A DNA stretch of 64,000 nucleotides, taken from NCBI RefSeq assembly GCF_016406125.1, contig NZ_CP066339.1, positions 2,542,001-2,606,000 on the forward strand, in the 5' to 3' direction. Under the pieces are notes generated by a model. The model searched no databases, had not been told where the DNA came from, and saw only the letters and a program-made list of their open reading frames with translations. The DNA comes from Alicyclobacillus sp. SO9 (GTDB taxonomy: Bacteria > Bacillota > Bacilli > Alicyclobacillales > Alicyclobacillaceae). Made by a program: the position numbers and the translations under genes. Shown piece by piece: positions 43,416 through 52,696 of this stretch; the stretch's first letter is position 1, and each line of letters opens with the position of its first letter.

Positions 43416-43964
43416 ATGGCCGCACGAATGAATCCGCGTCTGGCGACGTTGTGCGCAGTTGCCGTAGGTGCAGTATACGCAACTGGATACTACGTTACAC
43501 AACCAACCGCACATCAACTCAATCCGGGTGTCGAGACGACCTCCAGAGCGCCCTCCAGCGCACCTGCAGCAAAAGCGGGTTCAAGTTCAAGTACAAACAC
43601 GAATCAAAGCACGGCAAAAGGTTCTTCATCTGCAAATGGACAAACTTCAAGTAAAGGGTCAACCCCTTCAGCAAAGTCGAGCAGTTCAGCACAAACCAAA
43701 TATAAGGATGGAACTTACCAGGCAACAGGCACCAATGCATACGGTACGGTCGGCGTGGCGTTAAGCATCAAACAGGGTAAAATCACGTCTGTTAGAATCA
43801 CACAGTGCACCACACATTATCCGGAATCCGTGATTAACCCGATTCTGCCAAATGAAGTGAAGGCAGATCAAACATGGAGGATTCAAATTGTTTCCGGTGC
43901 TACGGCCAGTACCTATGATTTTGCGGAAGCCGTTTATAAAGCACTCAAGCAAGCCAAAAAATAA
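43416..43964 (+). CDS. FMN-binding domain protein (ApbE target)
   Basis: 182 residues. An N-terminal membrane anchor (LATLCAVAVGAVYATGYYV) is followed by a Ser/Gly/Thr-rich linker (about 40-92) and an FMN_bind domain (about 95-180) with GTYQATGTNAYGTVGVALSIKQGKITSVRI and the flavinylation motif VSGATAST near 162-169. ApbE proteins attach FMN to the Ser/Thr of this motif. It would act as an extracytoplasmic flavin electron carrier. ApbE and RnfD-like genes follow directly. Confidence 0.92.
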   Translation: MAARMNPRLATLCAVAVGAVYATGYYVTQPTAHQLNPGVETTSRAPSSAPAAKAGSSSSTNTNQSTAKGSSSANGQTSSKGSTPSAKSSSSAQTKYKDGTYQATGTNAYGTVGVALSIKQGKITSVRITQCTTHYPESVINPILPNEVKADQTWRIQIVSGATASTYDFAEAVYKALKQAKK

Positions 43965-44009
43965 GCGTGTAGATGCAAATTTGGGTTTTCACCGTTTGGA
44001 GTTGCTGTC

Positions 44010-44942
44010 ATGAGACACAGAGTCGAATCAGAACTTTGCATGGGAACGACTGTAACAATCCATGTTGTTTCGTCCGAAACTGATTCTATAGTAGCGAGGT
44101 ACATCGATTCAGCTTTTGCGCTCTTCCGCGAAGTCGAACAACAATGCAGCCGATTCGACCCGGATAGCCCTCTCCGCCAACTCTCACATACTGTGGGAAA
44201 ACCAGTTCAAGTTCCAGAACACCTGTTTAATGCAGTTAACTTTGCAGTGGCTATGGCAGCCATTACTGACGGCGTCTTTACCCCAACCATTGGACGCAAC
44301 ATGGAGGAGCACGGGTTTAACAGGAATTATATCACAGGCGAGACAGTTTCGTGGACAGGTCTTGTGAATACTGATGCAAATTATCAAGACATTATTTTAA
44401 ACGAGGAACAACGGACCATTACCCTAATGCGGCCTTTACTTCTCGATGTAGGCGCTGTGGCAAAGGGATTGGCAGTTGACTTGGCAGCTCGGACCTTGAT
44501 GAACTTCCCCGGGTTTTCCATTGACGCTGGCGGAGATGTGTTTGTCCACGGCGTGGACGAGGACGAGAAGCCGTGGCGTCTGGGAATTAAACACCCGTTG
44601 CATCCTGACGACTCTATTTGCAGCTTACATGCCATCAATGACGCGGCAGTTTGTACGTCTGGCAGTTACTATCGGATTAGTCCGAGTAATCCTCGGGTGC
44701 ATCATCTATTGAATCCAATGAAGAACAGGGATGACAAAGGGCCAGAGACCGTAAGTTGTACGGTTATTGCCCCGTATGCAATGATGGCAGACGCATTTTC
44801 GACTGCCGCTTTCCTTCTCGGCAAAGGACAAGGCATTGACTTATTGGAACAAAACGGTCTGAACGGGCTTATTATCACATCAGGTCTTGAGACGTATTTG
44901 ACAGATAAAATGGAGGATTTCATTTATGAGTTCTACAAGTGA
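44010..44942 (+). CDS. apbE: FAD:protein FMN transferase
   Basis: 310 residues. MGTTVTIHVVS near the N-terminus, CSRFDPDSPLRQLS, DVGAVAKGLAVDLAARTLM and SIDAGGDVFVHG match the ApbE signature; the last Asp/Gly-rich motif holds the metal and FAD site. The enzyme uses FAD to attach FMN covalently to a Ser or Thr. The preceding gene encodes an SGAT-motif substrate, and the following one overlaps it by 17 bases. Confidence 0.95.
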   Translation: MRHRVESELCMGTTVTIHVVSSETDSIVARYIDSAFALFREVEQQCSRFDPDSPLRQLSHTVGKPVQVPEHLFNAVNFAVAMAAITDGVFTPTIGRNMEEHGFNRNYITGETVSWTGLVNTDANYQDIILNEEQRTITLMRPLLLDVGAVAKGLAVDLAARTLMNFPGFSIDAGGDVFVHGVDEDEKPWRLGIKHPLHPDDSICSLHAINDAAVCTSGSYYRISPSNPRVHHLLNPMKNRDDKGPETVSCTVIAPYAMMADAFSTAAFLLGKGQGIDLLEQNGLNGLIITSGLETYLTDKMEDFIYEFYK

Positions 44943-45795
44943 GAGCCTTTGGAGACAAAGCTCAATAAGGAAATATCTGAAAAAGCCCAAGGGTCTTGTC
45001 ATGCTTGTTCTCACGGTGCTTACATTATTTTCGCTTTTGAACCCGCATCAACACCACGGATTTCTAAATGCAGTTTATGCAGTGGGCACGGGAGTACTGT
45101 TCGACCTAGCTGTGTCTCTGTTCCAGCGTCCATTTCGATTAATATCTGACGGAGGTATCATCACAGGCCTCATAGTGGCAGATATTCTGAGTTCGACGAG
45201 TCCGGCGTATGCGGTCATTGCCACAACGGCAATTGCCCTGCTTTCGAAACATGTTCTCAGAATAAAACGCAAACCAATTCTCAACCCAGCAGCATTCGGA
45301 TTACTTTTGTCGGCCATGATCTTTCCTACCGGACAGAGTTGGTGGGGTAGTCTTGCGCTGATGCCGGCTCTGTTCATTGTTTTGTTGGTTGGCGGCGGAC
45401 TGTGGGTTGCAGTCAGGGTAAACAAGTTGCCTGAGGTGTTTGCATTTCTCGGGACTTACTTTGTGCTGCTGCTGGTCATGGGAATGTTTCATCTGGGACT
45501 CTCTTCAGACACACCGGGAGATGCCTTGAGAACACCGTTTATCAACTCAGCCTTGTTCTTGGCGTTCTTTATGTTGACTGACCCTCCTACGTCGCCGGCC
45601 AAATATGGACACCAGGTCGTCTTTGGTATCGTTGCAGCGGCTATCAGTACATTGGTGTTTGCAATACATGGCGGGCTCACCTACCTGTACATCGGATTGC
45701 TTCTCGGGAATGTGTGGAAAGCATGGAAGAGTCGCAGTCCCAAAAAGGTGAAGTCGAAAACTCAGTCGTTCCGAGTGCCAAGCAAATACTACTAA
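44926..45795 (+). CDS. RnfD/NqrB-like membrane protein
   Basis: 289 residues with nine or ten membrane segments. LISDGGIITGLIVADILSS, KHVLRIKRKPILNPAAFGLL and FLAFFMLTDPPTSPAKYGHQVVFG are the family landmarks of RnfD/NqrB/RsxD; the last contains the D-P-x-T-S-P stretch found next to the flavin pocket. No other Rnf or Nqr subunits are present, so it is a stand-alone redox membrane component. GGAGG lies 9 bases before the ATG, inside the apbE end. Confidence 0.88.
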   Translation: MSSTSESLWRQSSIRKYLKKPKGLVMLVLTVLTLFSLLNPHQHHGFLNAVYAVGTGVLFDLAVSLFQRPFRLISDGGIITGLIVADILSSTSPAYAVIATTAIALLSKHVLRIKRKPILNPAAFGLLLSAMIFPTGQSWWGSLALMPALFIVLLVGGGLWVAVRVNKLPEVFAFLGTYFVLLLVMGMFHLGLSSDTPGDALRTPFINSALFLAFFMLTDPPTSPAKYGHQVVFGIVAAAISTLVFAIHGGLTYLYIGLLLGNVWKAWKSRSPKKVKSKTQSFRVPSKYY

Positions 45796-45876
45796 CCCCT
45801 TTCTGTTCTGTCACTGCAACTTGTCTGCTGTAACGTGCTTCCCGTGTAAAATGGTTCGGGTGCGGCACCACGTGAG

Positions 45877-46227
45877 TCACAAGCGAGTTGGCGTCATCAA
45901 ACCTTGAAAGCCGTATTGTTCATAGCGGCGTTTGTAACGATAGAACATGGAGCGAGAGATGCTGTGGTCACGACACACCTTGCTGACGTTCCCATAGCGT
46001 TCAGCAAGCTGGAGCAAGCTCATCCACTTGTACGCCTTGCGCTGCTCTTCTGATATATCGTCCGTCGCCTTGCAGGTGATACTTGGGGCTTTACTGTCCA
46101 AGTTGACAGTCACCAAATCCGTGCAATAAAAACACAACTCGACGTCAATCAGACCCCTCAAGGGGCAAAGCACTTGTCCGTCGTTAACATGGATTTTTCG
46201 CATCGGTGTGTGTATCGATTGCGGCAC
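45877..46227 (-). CDS. zinc-ribbon-like/helix-turn-helix protein
   Basis: 116 residues. The N-terminal part carries VLCPLRGLIDVELCFYCTDLV, a C-x11-C-x2-C pattern suited to metal binding with a further Cys in SITCKATDD. The C-terminal part (LLQLAERYGNVSKVCRDHSISRSMFYRYKRRYEQYGFQGLMTPTRL) is a helix-turn-helix like those that open IS481-type transposases. No transposase catalytic domain or terminal repeats are adjacent. It may be a stand-alone DNA-binding protein or the leftover of a transposase. The start is uncertain: GTG 46227 or 46239. Confidence 0.65.
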   Translation of the reverse strand: MPQSIHTPMRKIHVNDGQVLCPLRGLIDVELCFYCTDLVTVNLDSKAPSITCKATDDISEEQRKAYKWMSLLQLAERYGNVSKVCRDHSISRSMFYRYKRRYEQYGFQGLMTPTRL

Positions 46228-46365
46228 TTCAGTTTTCACTCCTTACGTTCTTTGTAACAGCACGTTCTTTGTATCAGCCTGTCACAATCCATGTAAATAG
46301 ACATTGATTGGGGTCAATTTGGTGGAGGGAGTTTTAGCTGAGGCCATTTGCGGTCATTTGTGAAC

Positions 46366-46407
46366 AAAAACACCGGGCTGACATGACCTGTCAGTCCGGT
46401 GTTTTTT
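46366..46407. terminator. bidirectional intrinsic terminator
   Basis: AACACCGGGCTGACA and TGTCAGTCCGGTGTT (46369-46383 and 46389-46403) form a 15-bp stem with one G-T pair. TTTTTT follows on the plus strand and AAAAA precedes, so it works on the minus strand as well. It ends the MFS transcript. Confidence 0.9.
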
Positions 46408-46450
46408 GAGGGATTGTCGGTACCCTTCGCGGGCGGCATTTAACCAGATG

Positions 46451-47626
46451 TCAAGTCTCGTTGTTCAAAAGTTTGCGTGGAAAGGCAAAGGCAAACAACG
46501 CGGAAACGATGCCTGCGCCGGCAAGAATCCAGAAGACTGTATGAACATCGGCCTCGTTGACCCAAAAGCCTACAATGAAGACTAAAAGCGCTCCGATTCC
46601 ATTGGCAAAACCCAAGGCGATACCGGAGCCCAAAGAACGGTTTTCTGGGAATATGTCTTGTCCTATCAGGACCGTTGTGGAGGCACTGAGAAACAGAAGA
46701 ATACCGAGGAGACCAGCTAACAGCCAGACCAAGACACCTGCTGCATGGACTACAAGGGGTATGAAAAGGGCCGACCCAATCACTGAGATGAGCAAAATAG
46801 GCCGTCGCCCTGCCCCATCTGCGAAATGTCCGCCGCCTAAGTTCCCCAGAACGCCGATGACAAGCACTGATGTAATGATAGATGCTCCCGCAATTAATGA
46901 CCCTCCCCGAAAATGCCATAACAGTGGAATGAAAGTTACTACACCGTAGGTCATGAAGGACCGTATCCCTGCGTATCCAATCAAAATTGTCAGAGGATAG
47001 AAGTGTTTGCGCCAATGTATCGCGGTCCCATGAGATGTTTTCGGTTCAAGACGCGGCGCAAGGCGAATGAGAAAGGGGACTGTAATCAGTGCTGGAACCG
47101 CAAACACCCACAGTCCAGGCAGCCCGAAATGGACGACGACAAAACTGCTGACTGTTGGCCATACCCCCCTTCCCAATTCCCCTCCAACAAGAAATATTGA
47201 AGTGTTGAATCCGTGTCGGTTCCGAACCAGGCTTCGTACTGCCGCCAGTGCCTGCGGGTGAAACAAGGCGTTTCCGAGCCCAATTAGGAACAGTAATCCA
47301 ACAAAAATCCATACTTGCTGAGCCAGCCCCAGCAGTGCACCGCCTATCGAACTGCCCAGGAGTCCGATGACAATCAGCATACGGCCTCCAAGCCTGTCAG
47401 CAATGTACCCCATGACGGGCTGAACTGCCTGGCCAATCAAAAGTGCTCCCATGAGAGCGCCGGCCATTTGTGTGCGAAGATGGAGCGAAATGAGAACTGC
47501 CGGCAGGATTCCTGGCAGGTAGTTCGCGGATCCGTCATTAAGAAAATGCGACCACGATAATCCAAACAAACGTGCATTGATAGATGGTGGCTCATGTCGT
47601 AATGTGTCTTCAGGTGTTGATGTCAC
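46451..47626 (-). CDS. MFS transporter (fosmidomycin-resistance FSR-like)
   Basis: 391 residues with 12 membrane segments. LSWSHFLNDGSANYLPGILPAVL in the first segment and YIADRLGGRMLIVIGLLGSS, the MFS A-motif, match the FSR subfamily; the second half has GGHFADGAGRRPILLISVIG as the counterpart motif. GTG 47626 is set by GGAGGTG; the frame extends to 47650. The substrate is unknown. Confidence 0.92.
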   Translation of the reverse strand: MTSTPEDTLRHEPPSINARLFGLSWSHFLNDGSANYLPGILPAVLISLHLRTQMAGALMGALLIGQAVQPVMGYIADRLGGRMLIVIGLLGSSIGGALLGLAQQVWIFVGLLFLIGLGNALFHPQALAAVRSLVRNRHGFNTSIFLVGGELGRGVWPTVSSFVVVHFGLPGLWVFAVPALITVPFLIRLAPRLEPKTSHGTAIHWRKHFYPLTILIGYAGIRSFMTYGVVTFIPLLWHFRGGSLIAGASIITSVLVIGVLGNLGGGHFADGAGRRPILLISVIGSALFIPLVVHAAGVLVWLLAGLLGILLFLSASTTVLIGQDIFPENRSLGSGIALGFANGIGALLVFIVGFWVNEADVHTVFWILAGAGIVSALFAFAFPRKLLNNET

Positions 47627-47784
47627 GGTTGCACCTCCAACTCTCCACATCGTATCACTTGGCGATGCGAGGAGCTAGGTGTAGCCTATCCAGGACGACG
47701 GCTGGCCATGAGTTTAGCTTCCTGTTTCAATTGACACGCCTTGTACGTCTGGGTGCCGGAGTGTATAACCGTACACAATCAGTG

Positions 47785-48525
47785 CTAGATGTGAAGCGAA
47801 GCAAGCCATACCATTAATAAGGCACCGATTGCACCTCCTAGACTGGCTTGGCGCTTGCCGAGACGAAGTGCCTCAGGAAGAACTTCGCGAAATACGACAA
47901 GCAGCATGGTTCCGCTCGCCAGCGCCAGTGAGATCGCAATAAAGTTTGTGGAGATGTGTACAAACCACAGTGAGAGAACTGTACCAATGGGTGTCACCGT
48001 ACCAATCCAGACTGACAGCCAAAAAATCTTGCGAGGCTTTACGCCCGCCAGAAAGAGCGGAAAAGCGACGCTCATTCCTTCAGGAATGTTGTGGACTGCA
48101 ATTGCGACCGCAATCAGAATACCCATGTTTGGATGAACGGCGTCTCCCGCCGCGATGGCGATACCTTCGGGTAAATCATGCAAGGCTATGGCTACAGCGA
48201 CGAACCAACCCATTTCGAGAAAATTGGTTTGAACTGCAGTCATCTCCAGAGACGCAGTGGAATCAATTCTTTGAGCCAGCCAATTTCGCAACAGCAGCAT
48301 TAAGACTATACCGCCAAAGGCGGTGCTGAAAAATAACCCCCTCCCTCCCATTTGAATGGCGGACGGCATCAATTCAATGAGAACAAGCGTAGTCATAATT
48401 CCTGCTGCGATACCCCAGAATACACCTTGAGCGCGCATGAGGGTTCGGTGGTATCGAATCACAAGCAGGGACCCCAGAGGCGTTGATAGTCCCGACAGCA
48501 AACTCATCCAGATAATGTTTCCCAT
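47785..48525 (-). CDS. ZIP family metal transporter
   Basis: 246 residues with eight membrane segments. The two metal-binding ZIP motifs are intact: ALHDLPEGIAIAAGD and AVHNIPEGMSVAFPL in segments IV and V. ZIP proteins import zinc, iron or manganese into the cytoplasm. ATG 48525 with GGGAA upstream; GTG 48546 is the longer alternative. Confidence 0.95.
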   Translation of the reverse strand: MGNIIWMSLLSGLSTPLGSLLVIRYHRTLMRAQGVFWGIAAGIMTTLVLIELMPSAIQMGGRGLFFSTAFGGIVLMLLLRNWLAQRIDSTASLEMTAVQTNFLEMGWFVAVAIALHDLPEGIAIAAGDAVHPNMGILIAVAIAVHNIPEGMSVAFPLFLAGVKPRKIFWLSVWIGTVTPIGTVLSLWFVHISTNFIAISLALASGTMLLVVFREVLPEALRLGKRQASLGGAIGALLMVWLASLHI

Positions 48526-48811
48526 GTGTTGTTCCCTACCATCCACGTGGAGTTAGAAGTAAGCCTTGTCCCAAGGCTGCTATTTTTGATGTCTATGATG
48601 TCGGATTCAAAGACATGTCTTTGTCATCTCTTACGGGAGTCCGGCAATCAGTTCAGTTTTATCTCGCACGGTTGCAAATCGCGTTGACACCCCGCATGTC
48701 AGGCAGTATTGTCAAAGAGAGACCGGTTGCCAGACCGCCTGTGTACCTTCACTGATACAGGGACAGGTTCATCGAGATTTGGCCCGAGTTTACAAAAAGA
48801 GGTGGCTGCAG

Positions 48812-49054
48812 ATGTTTTTTCGTTGTCGAAGACGTTTTTCGCTATTGACTCTACTGCTGTTCATATTTGGACTTAAAACCGTCAAGGCGCAACGCCTCAG
48901 CGATGAAGAGCGTGAAGATTATCGTGTGAAGAGAAAGAGATTTCGGCAGAAAATTCGGGATGCGTTCGCAGTGTGGGACGACGATGACGAGGACGTGGCA
49001 GCAAGCCCATCAAAAGAAGACGCTGCAGCAAGTGATTCGCAATCGGAGCAGTGA
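48812..49054 (+). CDS. small membrane-anchored acidic protein
   Basis: 80 residues: a basic start, one membrane segment (FSLLTLLLFIFGLKTV), a charged region (LSDEEREDYRVKRKRFRQKIRDAF) and an acidic Asp/Glu/Ser tail. Not recognised. AGAGGTGG lies about 7 bases before ATG 48812; a TTG at 48779 is in frame. It lies 99 bases before the UbiB-like gene and may share its transcript. Confidence 0.7.
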   Translation: MFFRCRRRFSLLTLLLFIFGLKTVKAQRLSDEEREDYRVKRKRFRQKIRDAFAVWDDDDEDVAASPSKEDAAASDSQSEQ

Positions 49055-49153
49055 GCAATCTGAGCGGTAATCGGCTTCGAATTTGATTTGTAAGGACACC
49101 CTCGTAATAGCTGTTTGATTGGCGATTATCTTGTAAGCTAAAGGAGCTTTGTT

Positions 49154-50887
49154 GTGCGGGGACAACTATTTCGTTCGCTGGCGATATTTCGCCTTGCATT
49201 TACATTTATGCTGGACTATTGGCGGGTACGCTGGATTGAACGGCGGTATCAAGGTGCCCGCAGGACTGAAGCGTTGGCACGGGTCTATGCGCGGGCAGGT
49301 TCGCGCATGCGCCGGGCCGCCTTAAGCTTACAAGGTCTAATTGTGAAGGTGGGTCAATTTCTCAGTGCACGCAGTGACGTGCTTCCTCTGGTTTTTACCA
49401 AGGAGTTAACGCAATTACAGGATGCTGTTCCCGGTGCCTCTTTTGCGTCGGTGCGGGCTGAGATTGAAAGTGAGTTAGGTGCTTCGCTTGACGCAGTCTT
49501 TCAGAGTTTTGATGAGTCTCCCATCGCGGCTGCTTCGCTGGGACAGGTTCACCGTGCCGTCTTGACGGACGGGGAAACCGTTGCTGTCAAAGTGTTGCGT
49601 CCGGATATTGAGCGACTGGCCAAAATAGATTTGTCTGCTCTCCGCAAAGTGACGGGACTGGCATACCGATTTACAAAATTCGGTAAGAGAATGAATTTGC
49701 CTGCTATTTACCGCGAATTCAACGCCATGGTAAAGCAGGAATTGGACTACAAAATGGAAGCTGAGAACCTGCGTCGATTTCGAAAGCAGTATGCCGACGA
49801 GTTGAACATTGTTGTGCCGAGTGTCTCTGATACACTTGTGACACGCAGAGTCCTTGTGATGGAATACTTGGCAGGGTATAAAATTACGGACTTGGATCAA
49901 TATGAGCGATTGAATCATGACCCTTCCCTGATGGCTGGTACTTTGTTAAAAACATACCTTTCGCAGCTGCTCGTGGGCGGATTCATCCATGTGGATCCGC
50001 ACCCAGGAAACTTGATGCTGCTTTCCGACGGCCGCCTTGGCGTGGTTGACTTCGGGATGATGAGTGAGATTCCTCGCAAAGATGTGGAGAATTTCGCCAT
50101 GCTGGTCAGAGCCGCTATTCTTCGGGACTTCGATGCCGTTGTTGAGGCCATTGACAGTCTCGGATTTTTGCAGCCGCATGCAGACAAGGCCTTTTTACGA
50201 AAGGCTGTGGCTTTTATGGTCAATCGCATCAGCGGTCTGGAATTAAGAAAGGGTCCTGAACTAGACGAATTCATGGATGAATTTGAGCGGTTTATTCACG
50301 ATGAACCGATTGTGATACAAGCCAAATATATGTTTTTGGGACGAGCACTGGGTATGCTGGCCGGGGTTATCAGTACCTTAAATCCAAACATCAATTGGGT
50401 AGAAGTTTTGCGGGAACGAGCACTCCCGCTACTGTCGGCAAGCCATGAGGACGAGGGAACAGAGGCCGCATGGAAACAAAATCTGCGGCGATTTGTCGAA
50501 GATGTCTTTGGCGAGTCTGCGGCGTCCGCTACAGGATTAGTGCTAAATCAAGTTCAGGCAACCGGGTTGTCGCTCCTGAGGACACCGGCTGCACTGGAAC
50601 GGGTCTTACAAAAGGCAGACAGCGGACAGTTGACGGTGCGTTTGGAGCTTGAAGACGTTCTTGCACGACTGGATGAACAGGATGCTCTCATTCGCCGAAG
50701 CGCTTGGCTCATCTTTAGCGGAATTACAGGTGCCGTGGGCATCTGGCTGCGTTTTCATGCGCTCATAGCTCTTTCTGATACAGCTTTTATCGTCGCGTTT
50801 CTGGCCCTCGTTACTTCTCTCTTTCGCAGACGTAAACAATCGGGCCGGCGACGTGCGGGTCCTCCTCATCGGAGGCGGCGGTCCTAG
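49154..50887 (+). CDS. AarF/UbiB (ABC1) family atypical kinase
   Basis: 577 residues. KVGQFLSARSDVLP near residue 65 is the K-x-G-Q motif of the ABC1 family; SLGQVHRAVLTDGETVAVKVLRP gives the Ala-rich loop and catalytic Lys, VHVDPHPGNLMLLSDGRLGVVDFGMM gives catalytic Asp/Asn and DFG. Two C-terminal membrane segments follow (about 515-560). Such ATPases/kinases serve quinone biosynthesis or lipid homeostasis. GTG start with AAAGGAG. Confidence 0.95.
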   Translation: MRGQLFRSLAIFRLAFTFMLDYWRVRWIERRYQGARRTEALARVYARAGSRMRRAALSLQGLIVKVGQFLSARSDVLPLVFTKELTQLQDAVPGASFASVRAEIESELGASLDAVFQSFDESPIAAASLGQVHRAVLTDGETVAVKVLRPDIERLAKIDLSALRKVTGLAYRFTKFGKRMNLPAIYREFNAMVKQELDYKMEAENLRRFRKQYADELNIVVPSVSDTLVTRRVLVMEYLAGYKITDLDQYERLNHDPSLMAGTLLKTYLSQLLVGGFIHVDPHPGNLMLLSDGRLGVVDFGMMSEIPRKDVENFAMLVRAAILRDFDAVVEAIDSLGFLQPHADKAFLRKAVAFMVNRISGLELRKGPELDEFMDEFERFIHDEPIVIQAKYMFLGRALGMLAGVISTLNPNINWVEVLRERALPLLSASHEDEGTEAAWKQNLRRFVEDVFGESAASATGLVLNQVQATGLSLLRTPAALERVLQKADSGQLTVRLELEDVLARLDEQDALIRRSAWLIFSGITGAVGIWLRFHALIALSDTAFIVAFLALVTSLFRRRKQSGRRRAGPPHRRRRS

Positions 50888-50962
50888 GCAGCGGATAGCA
50901 GTAGAGAACGAGATCCACTTCTTGTGACTTCCCTTAAACCTTTTGACGGCCTTCTGATTAAC

Positions 50963-52696
50963 CTATTTAGCCCCGCCGGGCAAGGATTGCTCTTTGCGAA
51001 TGAGTTGCTTGGCGATTGGTTTTAAATCAACCTTTGATTGTTGCAGAGAGCTTTGGGTTCTTTGCAGGGTGATTTGAAAGGATACCCCTGTCTGCTTACT
51101 TTTCCAAAAGAGCATCTGATTCTGTACATACACCTTTTGCCCAGCAATGATTGCAGCCTTTTCATTCGGACTAGGATGAGGAGCCTGAGCCATTGGGTTG
51201 CCAAGTGCGTTTGTTACATTTCCTTTTGACTCCGAAATGTTGACTGTATACATTTGATTGCTGGACCTGTAAGTGACATTAAAAGACCCGTACTTTTGGT
51301 TCTTATGAGTAGCAATCACGCCGTTAAACTGCGTGGTACCGGTTGCATTCAGATGCGGCATCTGTTGTGGGAGCACAGGGGTAAAGTTCAGTCTCGTTCT
51401 GAGTTCTTGCAAGGAATGCAAGTTGTCAAAGGTGTACCCCACGGGCTGTGTAAGGACTTTTGGATGCACAATCATAGAGCGCACAACGTCTATTATTTCT
51501 TGTTTCCTTTGCGAGTTCTTCAGTGCGAGCTGCTGCTTTGTAGCGGTATGATTCGGACTTTGGCTTTCCTGATTGATGAGGGTGTAGTAGGTCCCATGAA
51601 CGTGGAACTGAGCCGTTGCAAAGTTGGTTTGCTGATTCAAATTCAGTTGCACCTTGACGCTGTTTATCGTCATCCTGTCAGAGTGACTGTTTGGGTTGCT
51701 GTCAGAAGAAAATTGTATTTGATTAGAGTTTTGACTTTCAATAATTTCGAGCGTACTCGGCGGCCGCTTTGTACCGGTCCAATAAAATGCGGTGTAGCTT
51801 TTTTCATTGCTAAGATCAGGACGGTTTCCTGCTTGAAGAGTGGTTTCAAGCAAATGGTATCCCTTTGGAAGTACGGTTGGCAAACGCGGAACAAAACCTA
51901 CTCCCTTTACATACTGACGGCGCAGTACTGTGGTTTTGGCCGAGGGGTTGACCGGTCTGAGCAGGTAGACCCAGGGTTTGTAGGCCCAAGCTGCGAAGCC
52001 GGCGACCGCGATGAGCGCAACTGCCGATGAACTGGTCACTAACAGTTTCCGTCGCGTTCTCGACTGCTGCCACTTTCGATACATGACCGTAATGGCATCA
52101 GGATTAGGGGCTTGTGTCAGCGTCTTAAACAAGAGTGAATTTCGAATATGCGGAGGAAGCAGGGATTCGTATAAGCTGTCTGGGTCAGAATCCAGTTTAC
52201 GTAATAATTGTTTTGTATACTCGTTGTTCAGTTCGTCTTGGAGGGCTGCACATGCATGCATCAGTCTGTCTTCAACTTTGATTGAAGTATATTTGACAAT
52301 TTGGCTGGTTTGTCTGCTGTCAAGTCCTAATACTTCTCGTAAAACGAACACTTCCCGTTCCTTTTCCGGTAAGGCCAAAACGGAAGCAATCCATTTTAAG
52401 GCCTCAGCAGAGGTGTTGGTTTCAGTATTAAGGGAAGTCAAAACTCCTTGTTCAGAGTCTTTTCTGTGTTTTCTCTTGACGCTGGCGCGAGCCGTTGAGA
52501 GGACGAGTACGTGCGGGTGGAGACGGGACGTTCGTTTCAATGTAGACATTTTTGCGGATTCAATGATGACCTGTGACACGATTTCTTCTACTTCTGTCGA
52601 CAGTGTTAGGTAGACGAGGTAGGTGTAAATCATCTCTCTATAATCCGCATACCATTCCCTTACGGTTAACTCATTTATCTTTCTCTTTGACACCAT
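50963..52696 (-). CDS. sigma-factor-like cytoplasmic domain fused to extracytoplasmic domain
   Basis: 577 residues. Residues 1-160 resemble an ECF sigma factor: a region-2-like part (WYADYREMIYTYLVYLTLSTEVEEIVSQVIIESAK) and a region-4-like helix-turn-helix (ALPEKEREVFVLREVLGLDSRQTSQIVKYTSIKVEDRLMHACAALQDEL). A membrane segment at about 218-237 (LLVTSSSAVALIAVAGFAAW) separates this from two extracytoplasmic parts that look like duplicated DUF4367-type domains (LPTVLPKGYHLLETTLQAG ... and LNFTPVLPQQMPHLNATGTTQF). Anti-sigma factors normally carry such extracellular domains, so this appears to be a fused sigma/anti-sigma-like protein. GGGGGA precedes the ATG. Confidence 0.75.
   Translation of the reverse strand: MVSKRKINELTVREWYADYREMIYTYLVYLTLSTEVEEIVSQVIIESAKMSTLKRTSRLHPHVLVLSTARASVKRKHRKDSEQGVLTSLNTETNTSAEALKWIASVLALPEKEREVFVLREVLGLDSRQTSQIVKYTSIKVEDRLMHACAALQDELNNEYTKQLLRKLDSDPDSLYESLLPPHIRNSLLFKTLTQAPNPDAITVMYRKWQQSRTRRKLLVTSSSAVALIAVAGFAAWAYKPWVYLLRPVNPSAKTTVLRRQYVKGVGFVPRLPTVLPKGYHLLETTLQAGNRPDLSNEKSYTAFYWTGTKRPPSTLEIIESQNSNQIQFSSDSNPNSHSDRMTINSVKVQLNLNQQTNFATAQFHVHGTYYTLINQESQSPNHTATKQQLALKNSQRKQEIIDVVRSMIVHPKVLTQPVGYTFDNLHSLQELRTRLNFTPVLPQQMPHLNATGTTQFNGVIATHKNQKYGSFNVTYRSSNQMYTVNISESKGNVTNALGNPMAQAPHPSPNEKAAIIAGQKVYVQNQMLFWKSKQTGVSFQITLQRTQSSLQQSKVDLKPIAKQLIRKEQSLPGGAK

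Noticed and set aside
45877..46450. Intact insertion sequence around the HTH protein
   Set aside because: No catalytic transposase domain, terminal inverted repeats or target duplication could be found.
51254..52030. Plus-strand reading frame of 258 codons inside the sigma-like gene
   Set aside because: Antisense shadow of a large gene with clear domains; no start signal.
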